Positions 33,513 through 43,917 are shown, counted from the stretch's first letter. The stretch: 58,427 nt of DNA from CAZNPW01 sp964575185 (GCA_964575185.1 CAZNPW010000016.1:1-58427); one strand, 5' to 3'. The notes: generated by a model from the sequence alone, not told the origin. Translations and numbers: made by a program.

Positions 33513-34442
33513 ATGTTGAAGACGCTGCTCGGTGCCGCCGCGGCGCTTGCGTTGACCGCGAGCTTCGCGGCCGCCCAGGAAAAGACCTTCTACTGGATCT
33601 CGCACGGCGGGCCGGCCGACCCGGTCTGGACCTATTTCTTGCAAGGCGCCGAAGCCTTCGCCAGGACGACGGGGAACACGGTCAACACCTCGTTCCATTC
33701 CGGCGACGTGCCGAGCCAGCAGGAGGCGGTGCGCGCCGCCATCGCCGCCGGGGCCGACGGCATCTGCTCGACCAGCCCCGACCCGGGGTCGATGGTCGAC
33801 GTCGTGGCCGAGGCGCGCGCGGCGGGCATCCCGATCATCAACTTCAACACCTCCGATTCGGCACCCGACTGGAACGCCTATGTCGGCGGCGACCTGCAGG
33901 CGGTCGGCAAGGCCTGGGCGCAATACCTGGTCGACAAGGGGCTGGTGACGTCGGGCGACTTCGTCTGGATGCCGGTGGAGGTGCCGGGCGCCTCCTACGG
34001 GGTGGAGGAGGAGGCGGGGATCAAGACGGTGTTCGAGCCCTTGGGCATCACCTGGGAGGTGACCGACGCGACGCTCGACCAGGCCGAGGTCATCACCCGG
34101 ATGACCGACTACATCACCGCCAACCGCGACCGGATCAGCGCGATGATCGGCCTCGGCGACATGGTCACCGGGTCGGTCAAGCGGGTGTGGGACCAGGCCG
34201 GGGTGCAGCCGGGCGAGATCCCGGTCGTGGGCTGGGGCAACTCGCTCGACACCACGCAGGCGGTGATGGAGGGCTACGTCAACGCCGCGATGTGGCAGGA
34301 CCCGCAGGCCACGTCCTACCTGTGCCTGTCCGCGCTGATGATGGAGGGCGACGGCATCCCGCTCGGCTTTAACATCATCACCGGGGCGCTCTACGAAAAG
34401 GACACGGCCCCCGTCTACGCCAAGATCATGGGCGGCAACTGA
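33513..34442 (+). CDS. Sugar ABC transporter solute-binding protein (RbsB/MocB-like)
   Basis: 309 residues from an ATG preceded by AGGGAGGAA. Signal peptide at residues 1-21 (LLGAAAALALTASFAAAQ). The mature protein is a type-1 periplasmic sugar-binding fold (FYWISHGGPADPVWTYFLQG, GADGICSTSPDPGSM, VGWGNSLDTTQAVMEGYVN). In rhizopine catabolism MocB is a protein of this type, and the linked MocD- and MocE-like genes make an inositol-like ligand plausible. First gene of the rightward operon; a strong hairpin follows its stop. Confidence 0.88.
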   Translation: MLKTLLGAAAALALTASFAAAQEKTFYWISHGGPADPVWTYFLQGAEAFARTTGNTVNTSFHSGDVPSQQEAVRAAIAAGADGICSTSPDPGSMVDVVAEARAAGIPIINFNTSDSAPDWNAYVGGDLQAVGKAWAQYLVDKGLVTSGDFVWMPVEVPGASYGVEEEAGIKTVFEPLGITWEVTDATLDQAEVITRMTDYITANRDRISAMIGLGDMVTGSVKRVWDQAGVQPGEIPVVGWGNSLDTTQAVMEGYVNAAMWQDPQATSYLCLSALMMEGDGIPLGFNIITGALYEKDTAPVYAKIMGGN

Positions 34443-34454
34443 GCCTGGCCCGGT

Positions 34455-34475
34455 CGCCCGCGCCTGTCGCGGGCG
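34455..34475 (+). promoter_or_regulatory. Intercistronic stem-loop after the sugar-binding protein gene
   Basis: CGCCCGCG, loop CCTGT, CGCGGGCG: a perfect 8-bp GC stem starting 13 bases after the stop and ending 20 bases before the permease ATG. With no T-run it is not a classic terminator. Such hairpins between a binding-protein gene and its permease gene often stabilise the upstream message; this role is inferred. Confidence 0.7.
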
Positions 34476-34494
34476 GCCAATCCGCGGGAACCCG

Positions 34495-35514
34495 ATGTCC
34501 GACACCTCCACCATCGCGGCGGCGCATCCGCCCGAGCAGGGCCTGCTCAAGCGCTTGGTCGCAAAGCCCGAGTTCGGGCCCTTCGTTCTGCTGGTCGCCA
34601 TGGTCGCCGTGTTCGCCGCGATCAACCCGGCCTTCATGTCGCTGAACAACATCGGCAACGCGCTGACCTTCACGGTCGAGCTCGGGCTGATCGCGCTGGC
34701 CATGACGCTTCTGATGACGGCGGGGGAGTTCGACCTGTCGGTGGGGTCGGTCTTCGGCTTTGCCCCCGTGGTGATGTGGGCGCTGTTCAACGGGGGCGTG
34801 ATGCCGCTGCCGACAGCCTTCGCCGTGGCGATGGTCATCGCGCTGGGGATCGGCCTCTTCTCGGGCCTGTTCGTGACGCGCTTGGGAATCCCGTCGTTCC
34901 TGGTGACGCTCGGGATGCTGCTGGTCGTCAGGGGCGCGGCGCTGTGGCTGACCTCGGGCTTTCCGCAGCGCACCTGGGACGCGGGCGAGCAGTGGCTGGC
35001 CGAGGTGCTGGTGGGCGACTTCTTCATCGGCGGCCTGCGCGTCTACATGAGCCTGATCTGGTTCGTCGTGCTGGCGGTCGTCTTCCACTACGTCCTGACG
35101 CGCACGCGGTTCGGCAACTGGACGCAGGCCACGGGCGGCAACCCGGGGGCCGCGCGCAACCGCGGCGTGCCGATCGCCCGGGTGAAGGTCATCCTCTTCA
35201 TGCTGTCGGCCGCGATGGCGGCCTTCGCCGGGATCATCTCGTCGATCCGCGTGTCGGCGGCGAACCCGAACTCCGGCGCGGGGTATGAACTCGAGGTCAT
35301 CGCCATGGTGGTGATCGGCGGCACGGTCCTGACGGGCGGGCGCGGGACGATCATCGGCACGGTGCTGGGCGTGCTGATCCTGCGGCTGATGCGCAACGGG
35401 ATCGTGCTGATCGGGGTGCCGGGCCTCGCCTACAACATCTTCATCGGGGCGATCATCCTGGGGATGATGGCGCTGCATGCGGCGCTGGAACGCCGGCACA
35501 ACGCGGGGACCTGA
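34495..35514 (+). CDS. Sugar ABC transporter permease, RbsC-type
   Basis: 339 residues with eight to ten membrane helices and the RbsC-class motifs MTLLMTAGEFDLSVGSV, LVTLGMLLVVRGAAL and VIGGTVLTGGRGTI. It forms the channel of a CUT2-family importer for monosaccharides or cyclitols. It follows the binding-protein gene by 52 bases and precedes the ATPase gene by 2 bases. Confidence 0.93.
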   Translation: MSDTSTIAAAHPPEQGLLKRLVAKPEFGPFVLLVAMVAVFAAINPAFMSLNNIGNALTFTVELGLIALAMTLLMTAGEFDLSVGSVFGFAPVVMWALFNGGVMPLPTAFAVAMVIALGIGLFSGLFVTRLGIPSFLVTLGMLLVVRGAALWLTSGFPQRTWDAGEQWLAEVLVGDFFIGGLRVYMSLIWFVVLAVVFHYVLTRTRFGNWTQATGGNPGAARNRGVPIARVKVILFMLSAAMAAFAGIISSIRVSAANPNSGAGYELEVIAMVVIGGTVLTGGRGTIIGTVLGVLILRLMRNGIVLIGVPGLAYNIFIGAIILGMMALHAALERRHNAGT

Positions 35515-35516
35515 CC

Positions 35517-36284
35517 ATGCCCGAGCTTGCCCCCGACGACACCCCGCTGGTCGAGATGCGGCACATCCAGAAGTCCTATGGCCGCGTCCACGCCCTGCGC
35601 GACGTGAATCTGACGATCCGGCGCGGCGAGATCGTGGGCCTCTTGGGCGACAACGGCGCGGGCAAATCCACGCTCATCAAGGTCCTGTCGGGGGCCGTGC
35701 CCTATACCTCGGGCGAGATCCGCATCAAGGGCCGGCCGGTCCGCATGACCTCGACCAACGACGCCATCGCGGCGGGGATCGAGACGATCTACCAGGACTC
35801 GGCGCTCGTCCCGCAGCTGTCGATCGCGCGGAACCTGTTCCTCGGGCGCGAGCCGACGCGGGGGCCGTTCGGGACGCTGGACCTCGACCGGATGAACGCG
35901 GTCGCGGCGGAGCTTCTGAAGCGCGTCGGCATCTCGAAGAACATTCCGCCCACGACGCCCATCGGCTCGCTGTCGGGGGGCGAGCGGCAGGCGGTCGCCA
36001 TCGCGCGGGCGATGCATTTCGACAGCGACCTGATCGTGCTGGACGAGCCGACCAACAACCTGGGCGTGGCGGAAACGCAGGGCGTGCTGCGCTTCGTGCG
36101 GCAGGTGCGCGACACCGGGCATTCCTGCATCTTCATCGCGCACAACATCCACCACGTCTTCCAGGTCGTGGACCGCATGGTGGTGATGCGGCGCGGCACG
36201 GTGGTGGCCGACGACCTGCGGCCGGGGACGTCCACCATCCGGGACGTCGAGGACGTCATCACCGGCGACCACATCACGGCTTGA
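35517..36284 (+). CDS. Sugar ABC transporter ATP-binding protein, single-domain
   Basis: 255 residues. Walker A GDNGAGKST, signature SLSGGERQAV, Walker B LIVLDEPTNNLG and switch His in IAHNIHH. RbsA-type ATPases usually carry two fused nucleotide domains (~500 residues); this one has a single domain, so it should act as a homodimer, as in FrcA and other single-domain CUT2 ATPases. The MocD-like gene starts 17 bases after its stop. Confidence 0.92.
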   Translation: MPELAPDDTPLVEMRHIQKSYGRVHALRDVNLTIRRGEIVGLLGDNGAGKSTLIKVLSGAVPYTSGEIRIKGRPVRMTSTNDAIAAGIETIYQDSALVPQLSIARNLFLGREPTRGPFGTLDLDRMNAVAAELLKRVGISKNIPPTTPIGSLSGGERQAVAIARAMHFDSDLIVLDEPTNNLGVAETQGVLRFVRQVRDTGHSCIFIAHNIHHVFQVVDRMVVMRRGTVVADDLRPGTSTIRDVEDVITGDHITA

Positions 36285-36301
36285 CAGGGAACCAGCGCGA
36301 C

Positions 36302-37441
36302 GTGACGGACATCTCCCACCCTGCCGCCCTCGTCGATCGGCGCGACTATGCGCTGACCGGCCCGAGCGCGGCCCAGGCCATCGCACGCGGCCTCGCCTCG
36401 GCCGACTGGTACCACTCCGACGTGCCGCGCAAGGTGATGAAGGAGCTGATGCAGCGCCGCGACGGCCCGGCGATCCGCGACACGCTCATGTGGTTCGCGC
36501 TTCTCGGCCTGTCGGCCTGGGGCGGGATCGCCTTCTGGGGGACTTGGTGGTGCGTGCCCTTCTGGTTCGTCTACGGCGTGCTCTACGGCAGCGCGGCGGA
36601 TTCGCGCTGGCACGAATGCGGGCACGGCACGGCGTTCAGGACCGCGTGGATGAACGACTGGGTCTACCAGATCGCGAGCTTCATGATGATGCGCAACCCG
36701 GTGTCCTGGCGGTGGAGCCACGCCCGCCACCACACCAACACGATCATCGTCGGCCGCGACGCCGAGATCGCCTTCATGCATCCCGCCAACCTGGCGCTGA
36801 CCGTCCTGCATTTCGTGGGCATCTGGGACATCGTCGTCTGGATGCGAGTCCTGGGCCGGAACGCGCTGGGCATCGTCACGCCCGACGAGCGCAGCTACAT
36901 CCCCGAAGCCGAGGTCCCCAAGGTCATCCTCGCCGCGCGCATCCATATCGCGATCTATGCCGCGACCGGGGTTGCCACCGTCGCGATGCTTGTCGCAGGC
37001 GCGGGGTGGGCGGCGCTGATCCCCTTCATGCTGGTCGGCGGTCCGCGCATCTACGGCACCTGGCACGCCTTCATGACCGGGCTGATCCAGCACGGCGGGC
37101 TGGCCGAGGACGTGCTCGACCACCGCCTGAACAGCCGCACGGTGCTGATGAACCCGGTCAGCGGATGGATCTACTGGAACATGCAGTATCACGTCGAACA
37201 CCACATGTTCCCGATGGTCCCCTACCACGCGCTGCCCCGCCTGCACGCGATCATCAGGGACGACCTGCCCGCGCCCTGCCCGTCGATCGCCGCCGCCTTC
37301 GCCGAGATGATTCCCGCCGTCCTGCGGCAGCGGCGCGAGCCGGGCTACTTCCTGCGCAAGGTTCTGCCGCCCACCGCCCGGCCCTACCGCGAGGACCTGC
37401 ACCGCGACGTGCCGGACCGCGCGACGATGGCGGGGGCGTGA
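36302..37441 (+). CDS. mocD: MocD-like membrane di-iron oxygenase (fatty acid desaturase fold)
   Basis: 379 residues from a GTG at 36302 (a TTG at 36281 is an alternative). Three His boxes of membrane di-iron enzymes are present: HECGH, HARHH and HVEHH, among four hydrophobic helices. MocD, together with ferredoxin MocE and reductase MocF, is assigned to O-demethylation of the rhizopine 3-O-methyl-scyllo-inosamine in rhizobia. Here the next gene is a MocE-type ferredoxin and the upstream genes an inositol-class importer. True fatty acid desaturation is less likely in this setting. No reductase gene is visible. Confidence 0.78.
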   Translation: MTDISHPAALVDRRDYALTGPSAAQAIARGLASADWYHSDVPRKVMKELMQRRDGPAIRDTLMWFALLGLSAWGGIAFWGTWWCVPFWFVYGVLYGSAADSRWHECGHGTAFRTAWMNDWVYQIASFMMMRNPVSWRWSHARHHTNTIIVGRDAEIAFMHPANLALTVLHFVGIWDIVVWMRVLGRNALGIVTPDERSYIPEAEVPKVILAARIHIAIYAATGVATVAMLVAGAGWAALIPFMLVGGPRIYGTWHAFMTGLIQHGGLAEDVLDHRLNSRTVLMNPVSGWIYWNMQYHVEHHMFPMVPYHALPRLHAIIRDDLPAPCPSIAAAFAEMIPAVLRQRREPGYFLRKVLPPTARPYREDLHRDVPDRATMAGA

Positions 37442-37755
37442 TGCGCTGGGTGCCCGCGATGGCGGTCGAGGACATCGACCCCGAGGACCTGCTGCCCTTC
37501 GACCACGGCGGCCGCGCCTATGCGATCTACCGCGACGCGCAGGGCGCGGTCTTCGCCACCGACGGGCTTTGCACGCACGAACAGGTGCGGCTCTGCGACG
37601 GGCTGGTCATCGGCGACACGATCGAATGCCCCAAGCACAACGGGCGCTTCGACTACAAGACCGGGGCCGCCCTGCGCGCGCCCTGCGTGGTGGCGCTGCG
37701 CACCCACCCCGTGCGCGTCGTGGACGGCATGGTCGAGATCGGGCTGGACGACTGA
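37441..37755 (+). CDS. mocE: MocE-family Rieske-type [2Fe-2S] ferredoxin
   Basis: 104 residues. Rieske ligands are Cys-x-His in CTHEQVRL and Cys-x2-His in CPKHNGRF. The ATG shares one base with the stop of the MocD-like gene, so the two are coupled. It should pass electrons to the di-iron oxygenase. A matching ferredoxin reductase (MocF) is absent from the operon, so a housekeeping reductase may serve. Confidence 0.9.
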   Translation: MRWVPAMAVEDIDPEDLLPFDHGGRAYAIYRDAQGAVFATDGLCTHEQVRLCDGLVIGDTIECPKHNGRFDYKTGAALRAPCVVALRTHPVRVVDGMVEIGLDD

Positions 37756-37776
37756 CATGCGCGCCCGGGAGTTCGG

Positions 37777-38193
37777 CTATCCGCCCTTCCCGGCGGAAGC
37801 GCCGTCGCGGCCGCCGAGATCCGCGAGGATCGGACATTCGGGACGGTGATCGCCGCTGCAGGCGTCGGCGAGGTGGCGCAGCGTGTCGATCATGGCCTGC
37901 ATCTCGCGGACCTTGCGTTCGAGGCCGTCGATCTGGTCCGTCGCCAGGCGCTTCACGTCCGCGCTCTGCCGGCTGCGGTCGCGCCAGAGCGCGAGCAGCG
38001 TCGCGATCTTCTCGACCGGAAAGCCGAGATCGCGCGACCGCCGGATGAAGCGCAGCATCTGCACGTCGGTGTCGGTGTAGACCCGGTAGCCCGCGCCGGT
38101 CCGGCCGGCATTGGGGACGAGGCCGATGGATTCGTAGTAGCGGATCATCTTGGCCGACACGCCCGAGGTCTTTGCGGCGTCACCGATGTTCAT
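37777..38193 (-). CDS. cueR: Copper-responsive MerR-family activator CueR
   Basis: 138 residues. Winged helix-turn-helix at the N-terminus (MNIGDAAKTSGVSAKMIRYY), a dimerisation helix, and the Cu(I) loop with Cys-x7-Cys (ACSGDHRPECPIL), exactly CueR spacing. It lacks the extra Cys of divalent-metal sensors. AAGGAG lies 7-8 bases before the ATG. It follows copA and a nuclease-like gene on the same strand. Two clear 19-bp-spaced promoters (copA and copZ) and a weaker box at 45651 are its likely targets. Confidence 0.93.
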   Translation of the reverse strand: MNIGDAAKTSGVSAKMIRYYESIGLVPNAGRTGAGYRVYTDTDVQMLRFIRRSRDLGFPVEKIATLLALWRDRSRQSADVKRLATDQIDGLERKVREMQAMIDTLRHLADACSGDHRPECPILADLGGRDGASAGKGG

Positions 38194-38214
38194 GCGGGCA
38201 TCTCCTTGCGCGGG

Positions 38215-39492
38215 TCAGGCCAAAGGACGGGCGATGGCGCGGATGGCCTTCAGGCCCTCGCCGAAGCGCGCGATGGCCTCGCGGTGGCGGGACAGCTCGC
38301 CATAGGGCAGCCAGCCGATGCGCAGGTCGCCGATGCGGGCGAAGGCGGGGCGGGCGAGCTGGGCGCGCACCTCGGCCTCGCGCGCGTCCGGGGCGACGAG
38401 GAACAGCCCGCCCTCGGCCTGCGGGTCGGCGTGGCCGAGCGCCAGGTCGAGCATCCGCATGATGCCCGAATAGATCGAGGTCGAATGCTCCACCTCGAAG
38501 GCGGCGGCCACGCGGTCGGCGTCGGCCCGCAGCCACAGCACGTCGATCAGCCGCACCGCCTCGGCCCCCGGTGCCATGGCGATGACCGGCGGCAGCGCGT
38601 CGAGGCAGTCCTCGCCCAGCCTGCGGCCCGCGTGCAGCCGCCCGCGGTCGTTGGCCGCGATCCAGACCCGGTAGCCGAGCGCGTGGCCGAGGTCGCGCAG
38701 CCAGGACTGCACCTCGGAATGACCGGCCTCGTCCTTCTCGCTGCGCGCCTCGGCGGGGGTAAGGGCGCTCGCGGCCGTGCGGGCGGCCCGCAGGCGCTCG
38801 GCGAAGGCGGCGGCGTCGCTGCCGTCGCGCGCGGGCGCGGGGTAGCGGCCCGCGCCGATGTCGAACAGCAGCGCGCCGATCGCGCCCAGGTCGTTCGACA
38901 GCAGGTCCCGGAAGCGCGCGTTCAGGTCGAGGATGCCCGCCCGCATCGCGAGGAACTGCGGCCAGCTTCCGAGCTTGACCTGCGCGCCGGTCAGGCGGTT
39001 GTAGCCTTCGACGATCCTGGTGTTGAAGGGCGGCACCAGCGTCGGGTGCAGGAAGTAGAGCAGGTTCGCCACCGCGGGCCCGAGGCCCTTGATGCCGCGC
39101 CGGTCGATCGCCTCGATGTGGCGGATGATCTCGTCCGCGGTGGAGCAGCAGGCGCAGCCGTCGATCAGGTGGCCGAAGGCGCGCTGATTCGCCGGGCTTT
39201 CGTAGATGTCGGGGATGCGGAGCTTCGGCTTCCACAGGAAGGCGTGGTCGGCGCCGCGGAAGATCTGGCGCTGCTCGGCGATGGAATGGACCACCGTTTC
39301 CAGCGACGAGCCGCGATAGGCGTTGCCGAAGGTGCCCGCCTCGATCTCGTCCACCACGACCTGCAGGCCCCGGCGGATCGAGCGGAAGTTCTTGAACCGT
39401 TCCGACCACAGGAACCAGGTCTGGTAGGCCGCCGCCGGATCGTCCTTCCAGCGGCGGATCAGGTCGCGCGTCGCCGCGTCGATGTCGCCCAT
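38215..39492 (-). CDS. Putative HhH plus PD-(D/E)XK-like nuclease, uncharacterised
   Basis: 425 residues from the ATG at 39492. Around residues 120-165 there is a helix-hairpin-helix/glycosylase-like segment (GIKGLGPAVANLLYFLHP, then PPFNTRIVEGYNRLTG). The last ~150 residues hold a pattern of restriction-endonuclease-like folds: IDVLWL followed by AAFEVEHSTSIYSGIMRM. These are recollected family patterns, not proof of catalysis. It lies between copA and cueR in the same direction, 71 bases after copA and 21 before cueR, an unusual passenger in a copper operon. A DNA-repair role under copper stress is one possibility. Confidence 0.6.
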   Translation of the reverse strand: MGDIDAATRDLIRRWKDDPAAAYQTWFLWSERFKNFRSIRRGLQVVVDEIEAGTFGNAYRGSSLETVVHSIAEQRQIFRGADHAFLWKPKLRIPDIYESPANQRAFGHLIDGCACCSTADEIIRHIEAIDRRGIKGLGPAVANLLYFLHPTLVPPFNTRIVEGYNRLTGAQVKLGSWPQFLAMRAGILDLNARFRDLLSNDLGAIGALLFDIGAGRYPAPARDGSDAAAFAERLRAARTAASALTPAEARSEKDEAGHSEVQSWLRDLGHALGYRVWIAANDRGRLHAGRRLGEDCLDALPPVIAMAPGAEAVRLIDVLWLRADADRVAAAFEVEHSTSIYSGIMRMLDLALGHADPQAEGGLFLVAPDAREAEVRAQLARPAFARIGDLRIGWLPYGELSRHREAIARFGEGLKAIRAIARPLA

Positions 39493-39563
39493 GCCCCGCC
39501 CCCGCCCCGCGTCGGCGCGAACATCGCCCGCGCCGCAGGGGGCGGCAAGGGGCCGGGCACCGG

Positions 39564-42038
<2,475 letters not shown>

Positions 42039-42064
42039 CGCGGGACTCCTTGAAAGATGCACGT

Positions 42065-42095
42065 AAGGTAGGGTCTCCCATGATGGGAAGGTCAA
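42065..42095 (-). promoter_or_regulatory. CueR-type promoter of copA
   Basis: Minus strand: -35 TTGACC (42095-42090), 19-base spacer, -10 TACCTT (42070-42065). The spacer carries the dyad CTTCCCA-TCA-TGGGAG. Spacer length and dyad match MerR-family copper promoters such as E. coli copA. Confidence 0.85.
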
Positions 42096-42132
42096 GGGGG
42101 TGGTGGCCAACGGTCATCACGCCTTTGTGTCC

Positions 42133-42163
42133 TTGACCTTACAACGGTTGGAACTCCTATCTG
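42133..42163 (+). promoter_or_regulatory. CueR-type promoter of the copZ-DUF305 operon
   Basis: Plus strand: -35 TTGACC (42133-42138), 19-base spacer, -10 TATCTG (42158-42163). The spacer holds TTACAAC-G-GTTGGAA, a 7-bp dyad with one mismatch, centred at the same distance from the -35 as in the copA promoter. Confidence 0.82.
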
Positions 42164-42197
42164 CCCGCGCAGACGACAGGCCCCGAAGGAGGCATCC

Positions 42198-42386
42198 ATG
42201 CAATTCCACATCGAGAACATGACCTGCGGCGGCTGCGTGCGCAGCGTGACCAAGGCCATCCAGTCCGTCGATCCGGCGGCCCAGGTCACCGCCGACACCG
42301 GCACCCACACGGTCGACGTGAAGTCGGCCGCGCCGCGCGAACGCCTCGCGGCGGCCCTGACCGAGGTCGGCTACGCCCCGGCCTGA
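42198..42386 (+). CDS. copZ: CopZ-like copper chaperone (HMA domain)
   Basis: 62 residues: a single heavy-metal-associated domain with NMTCGGCV (Cys10 and Cys13). The full babbab fold is covered (start QFHIENM, end LTEVGYAPA). It binds Cu(I) in the cytosol and delivers it to CopA or CueR. GAAGGAGG lies 6-7 bases before the ATG. It is driven by a CueR-type promoter. Confidence 0.93.
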   Translation: MQFHIENMTCGGCVRSVTKAIQSVDPAAQVTADTGTHTVDVKSAAPRERLAAALTEVGYAPA

Positions 42387-42431
42387 TCCCGCCCGATCAT
42401 CGAAACAGCCCGCAACCTGAAGGAAGACCAG

Positions 42432-42809
42432 ATGAGGAAGATCACGATCGGTGCCGCGCTCGTCGCCGTGGCCCTGGCAGGCGGAACCTATCTCTACGCC
42501 GAGTCCGACATGGGCGGCATGCAGATGGGCGGCATGCAGATGGGCGACGCGAACAGCCCGTCGTCGCAGGCCTACGCCGCGGTCATGAACACCATGATGG
42601 CGAACATGATGGTGCCCTATACCGGCGATGCGGACGTGGACTTTGCCCGGGGCATGATCCCCCACCACCAGGCGGCGATCGACATGGCGAAGGTCGTGCT
42701 GCAATATGGCACCGATCCCGAAATCCGCGCGCTGGCCGAAGAGGTCATCTCGGCACAGGAATCCGAGATCGCGACCCTGCAGGCGTGGCTGGCGAAGAAG
42801 GGCATGTGA
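42432..42809 (+). CDS. DUF305 (CopM-like) exported copper-binding protein 1
   Basis: 125 residues. An N-terminal hydrophobic signal or anchor (ITIGAALVAVALAGGTYLY) is followed by a Met-rich stretch (DMGGMQMGGMQMG) and the DUF305 core with MIPHHQAAIDMAK. CopM, a DUF305 protein, binds periplasmic copper in cyanobacteria. GAAGGA precedes the ATG, and the gene is 45 bases after copZ, so it is likely in the CueR operon. Confidence 0.9.
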   Translation: MRKITIGAALVAVALAGGTYLYAESDMGGMQMGGMQMGDANSPSSQAYAAVMNTMMANMMVPYTGDADVDFARGMIPHHQAAIDMAKVVLQYGTDPEIRALAEEVISAQESEIATLQAWLAKKGM

Positions 42810-42818
42810 TCCCGACCC

Positions 42819-42867
42819 GCGCGCGCGCCCGACCGCGGCGCGCGCGCCCGACCGCGGCGCGCGCGCG
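42819..42867. repeat. 19-bp GC-alternating tandem repeat
   Basis: Two perfect 19-base copies (42819-42837 and 42838-42856) of a unit made of a GCGCGCGCG run plus CCCGACCGCG, then a partial third copy to about 42867. Alternating GC of this length can adopt Z-DNA. It lies in the gap between two DUF305 genes and might also slow or end transcription. Confidence 0.8.
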
Positions 42868-42969
42868 GGCCTTCCCGCGACCCTGCGGGAACGTAACCGC
42901 CGCCTCGGGGTTGTCCTGCCGGCGGTTGCACCGATGATCGGTTCGATTGGCCGCAAGATGGAGGCCGAT

Positions 42970-43326
42970 GTGAAACCGTTTCTCGCTGCGCTCGCGACCG
43001 GCGCGATCGTTCTGGCAGGGCAGGTATCCGCCCAGACGCAGGATGCCGCCGCCGACCCCATGGCGCATTTCATGACCGTGATGGACGCGACGATGGCGCG
43101 GATGCAGGCGATGACCTCGACCGGCAACACCGACGCCGATTTCCTGATGATGATGATCCCCCACCACCAGTCTGCGATCGAGATCGCCCGGTACGAGCTG
43201 GAAAACGGGACCGATCAGGCCACCCGCGATCTGGCGCAGAAGATGATCGACGCCCAGACCGCCGAGATCGAGGAGATTACCAGGATGCTGGCCGACATGG
43301 GCTTCGAGGCCCCGCCGGCGGAGTGA
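42970..43326 (+). CDS. DUF305 exported copper-binding protein 2
   Basis: 118 residues from a GTG at 42970 with GGAGG 5 bases upstream, which gives a clean signal peptide (PFLAALATGAIVLAGQVSAQ). In-frame ATGs at 42958 and 42934 are alternatives. The DUF305 core has MMMIPHHQSAIEIAR and a helical C-terminal half. It lacks the Met-rich GMQM insert of the first copy. Predicted periplasmic copper binder. Confidence 0.85.
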   Translation: MKPFLAALATGAIVLAGQVSAQTQDAAADPMAHFMTVMDATMARMQAMTSTGNTDADFLMMMIPHHQSAIEIARYELENGTDQATRDLAQKMIDAQTAEIEEITRMLADMGFEAPPAE

Positions 43327-43409
43327 TCCGGACACGGGCGCGGCCGCCGGCCGCGTCGTCCCATCCCCCGGCTGCGTCGCCGGAGCGCCTGCACGTTCAG
43401 AGGATCATG

Positions 43410-43904
43410 ATGTCCCATTCGGAAATGCATTCACCGTCCGCCTCCGGCCACGCGGCCTGGCACAGCCGTCATCCCTACCTGAGCCTCGCGCTGACCTTCC
43501 CCATCCACGTCGCCATCATGTATGTCCTGATGTTCGCGATGATCGACACAGCGGCCGATTTCTGGAACAACACCAACATGTTCTACATGGCGCTGCTGAT
43601 GGCCGCGCCGATGACCGCGATCATGCCCGTGACGATGCCCGGCATGTATCCGGACAAGGGGGTGACGGCCGCCGTGATCGGGCTGTTCCTGCTGGTGGGG
43701 CTGCTGTCCTTCCTGGCGATCCGGGGGCAGTGGGGCATCGGCGACCGGCAGTTCCTCCGGTCGATGATCCCGCACCACTCGGGTGCCATCCTGATGTGCC
43801 AGCAGTCGACGCTGACCGACCCGCGGATTCTCGACCTGTGCGACGGGATCGTGGCCAGCCAGCGCGCCGAGATCGACCAGATGCGGGCGCTCCTCGCGGA
43901 GTGA
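43410..43904 (+). CDS. DUF305 membrane protein 3
   Basis: 164 residues from the ATG at 43410 (AGAGG 7 bases upstream; an ATG at 43407 is adjacent). Unlike the first two copies it has three hydrophobic helices before the DUF305 end: YLSLALTFPIHVAIMYVLMF, FYMALLMAAPMTAIMPVTMP and VIGLFLLVGLLSFLAI. The core is cut short (MIPHHSGAILMCQQSTL) and includes Cys residues. It may be a membrane-anchored copper site working with the soluble copies. A strong hairpin follows. Confidence 0.85.
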   Translation: MSHSEMHSPSASGHAAWHSRHPYLSLALTFPIHVAIMYVLMFAMIDTAADFWNNTNMFYMALLMAAPMTAIMPVTMPGMYPDKGVTAAVIGLFLLVGLLSFLAIRGQWGIGDRQFLRSMIPHHSGAILMCQQSTLTDPRILDLCDGIVASQRAEIDQMRALLAE

Positions 43905-43917
43905 CGGCCTGCACAGC

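Noticed and set aside
36302..37441. Plain fatty acid desaturase for membrane lipids
   Set aside because: The His-box fold alone would allow it, but overlap with a MocE-type ferredoxin gene and linkage to a sugar importer favour a MocD-type oxygenase.
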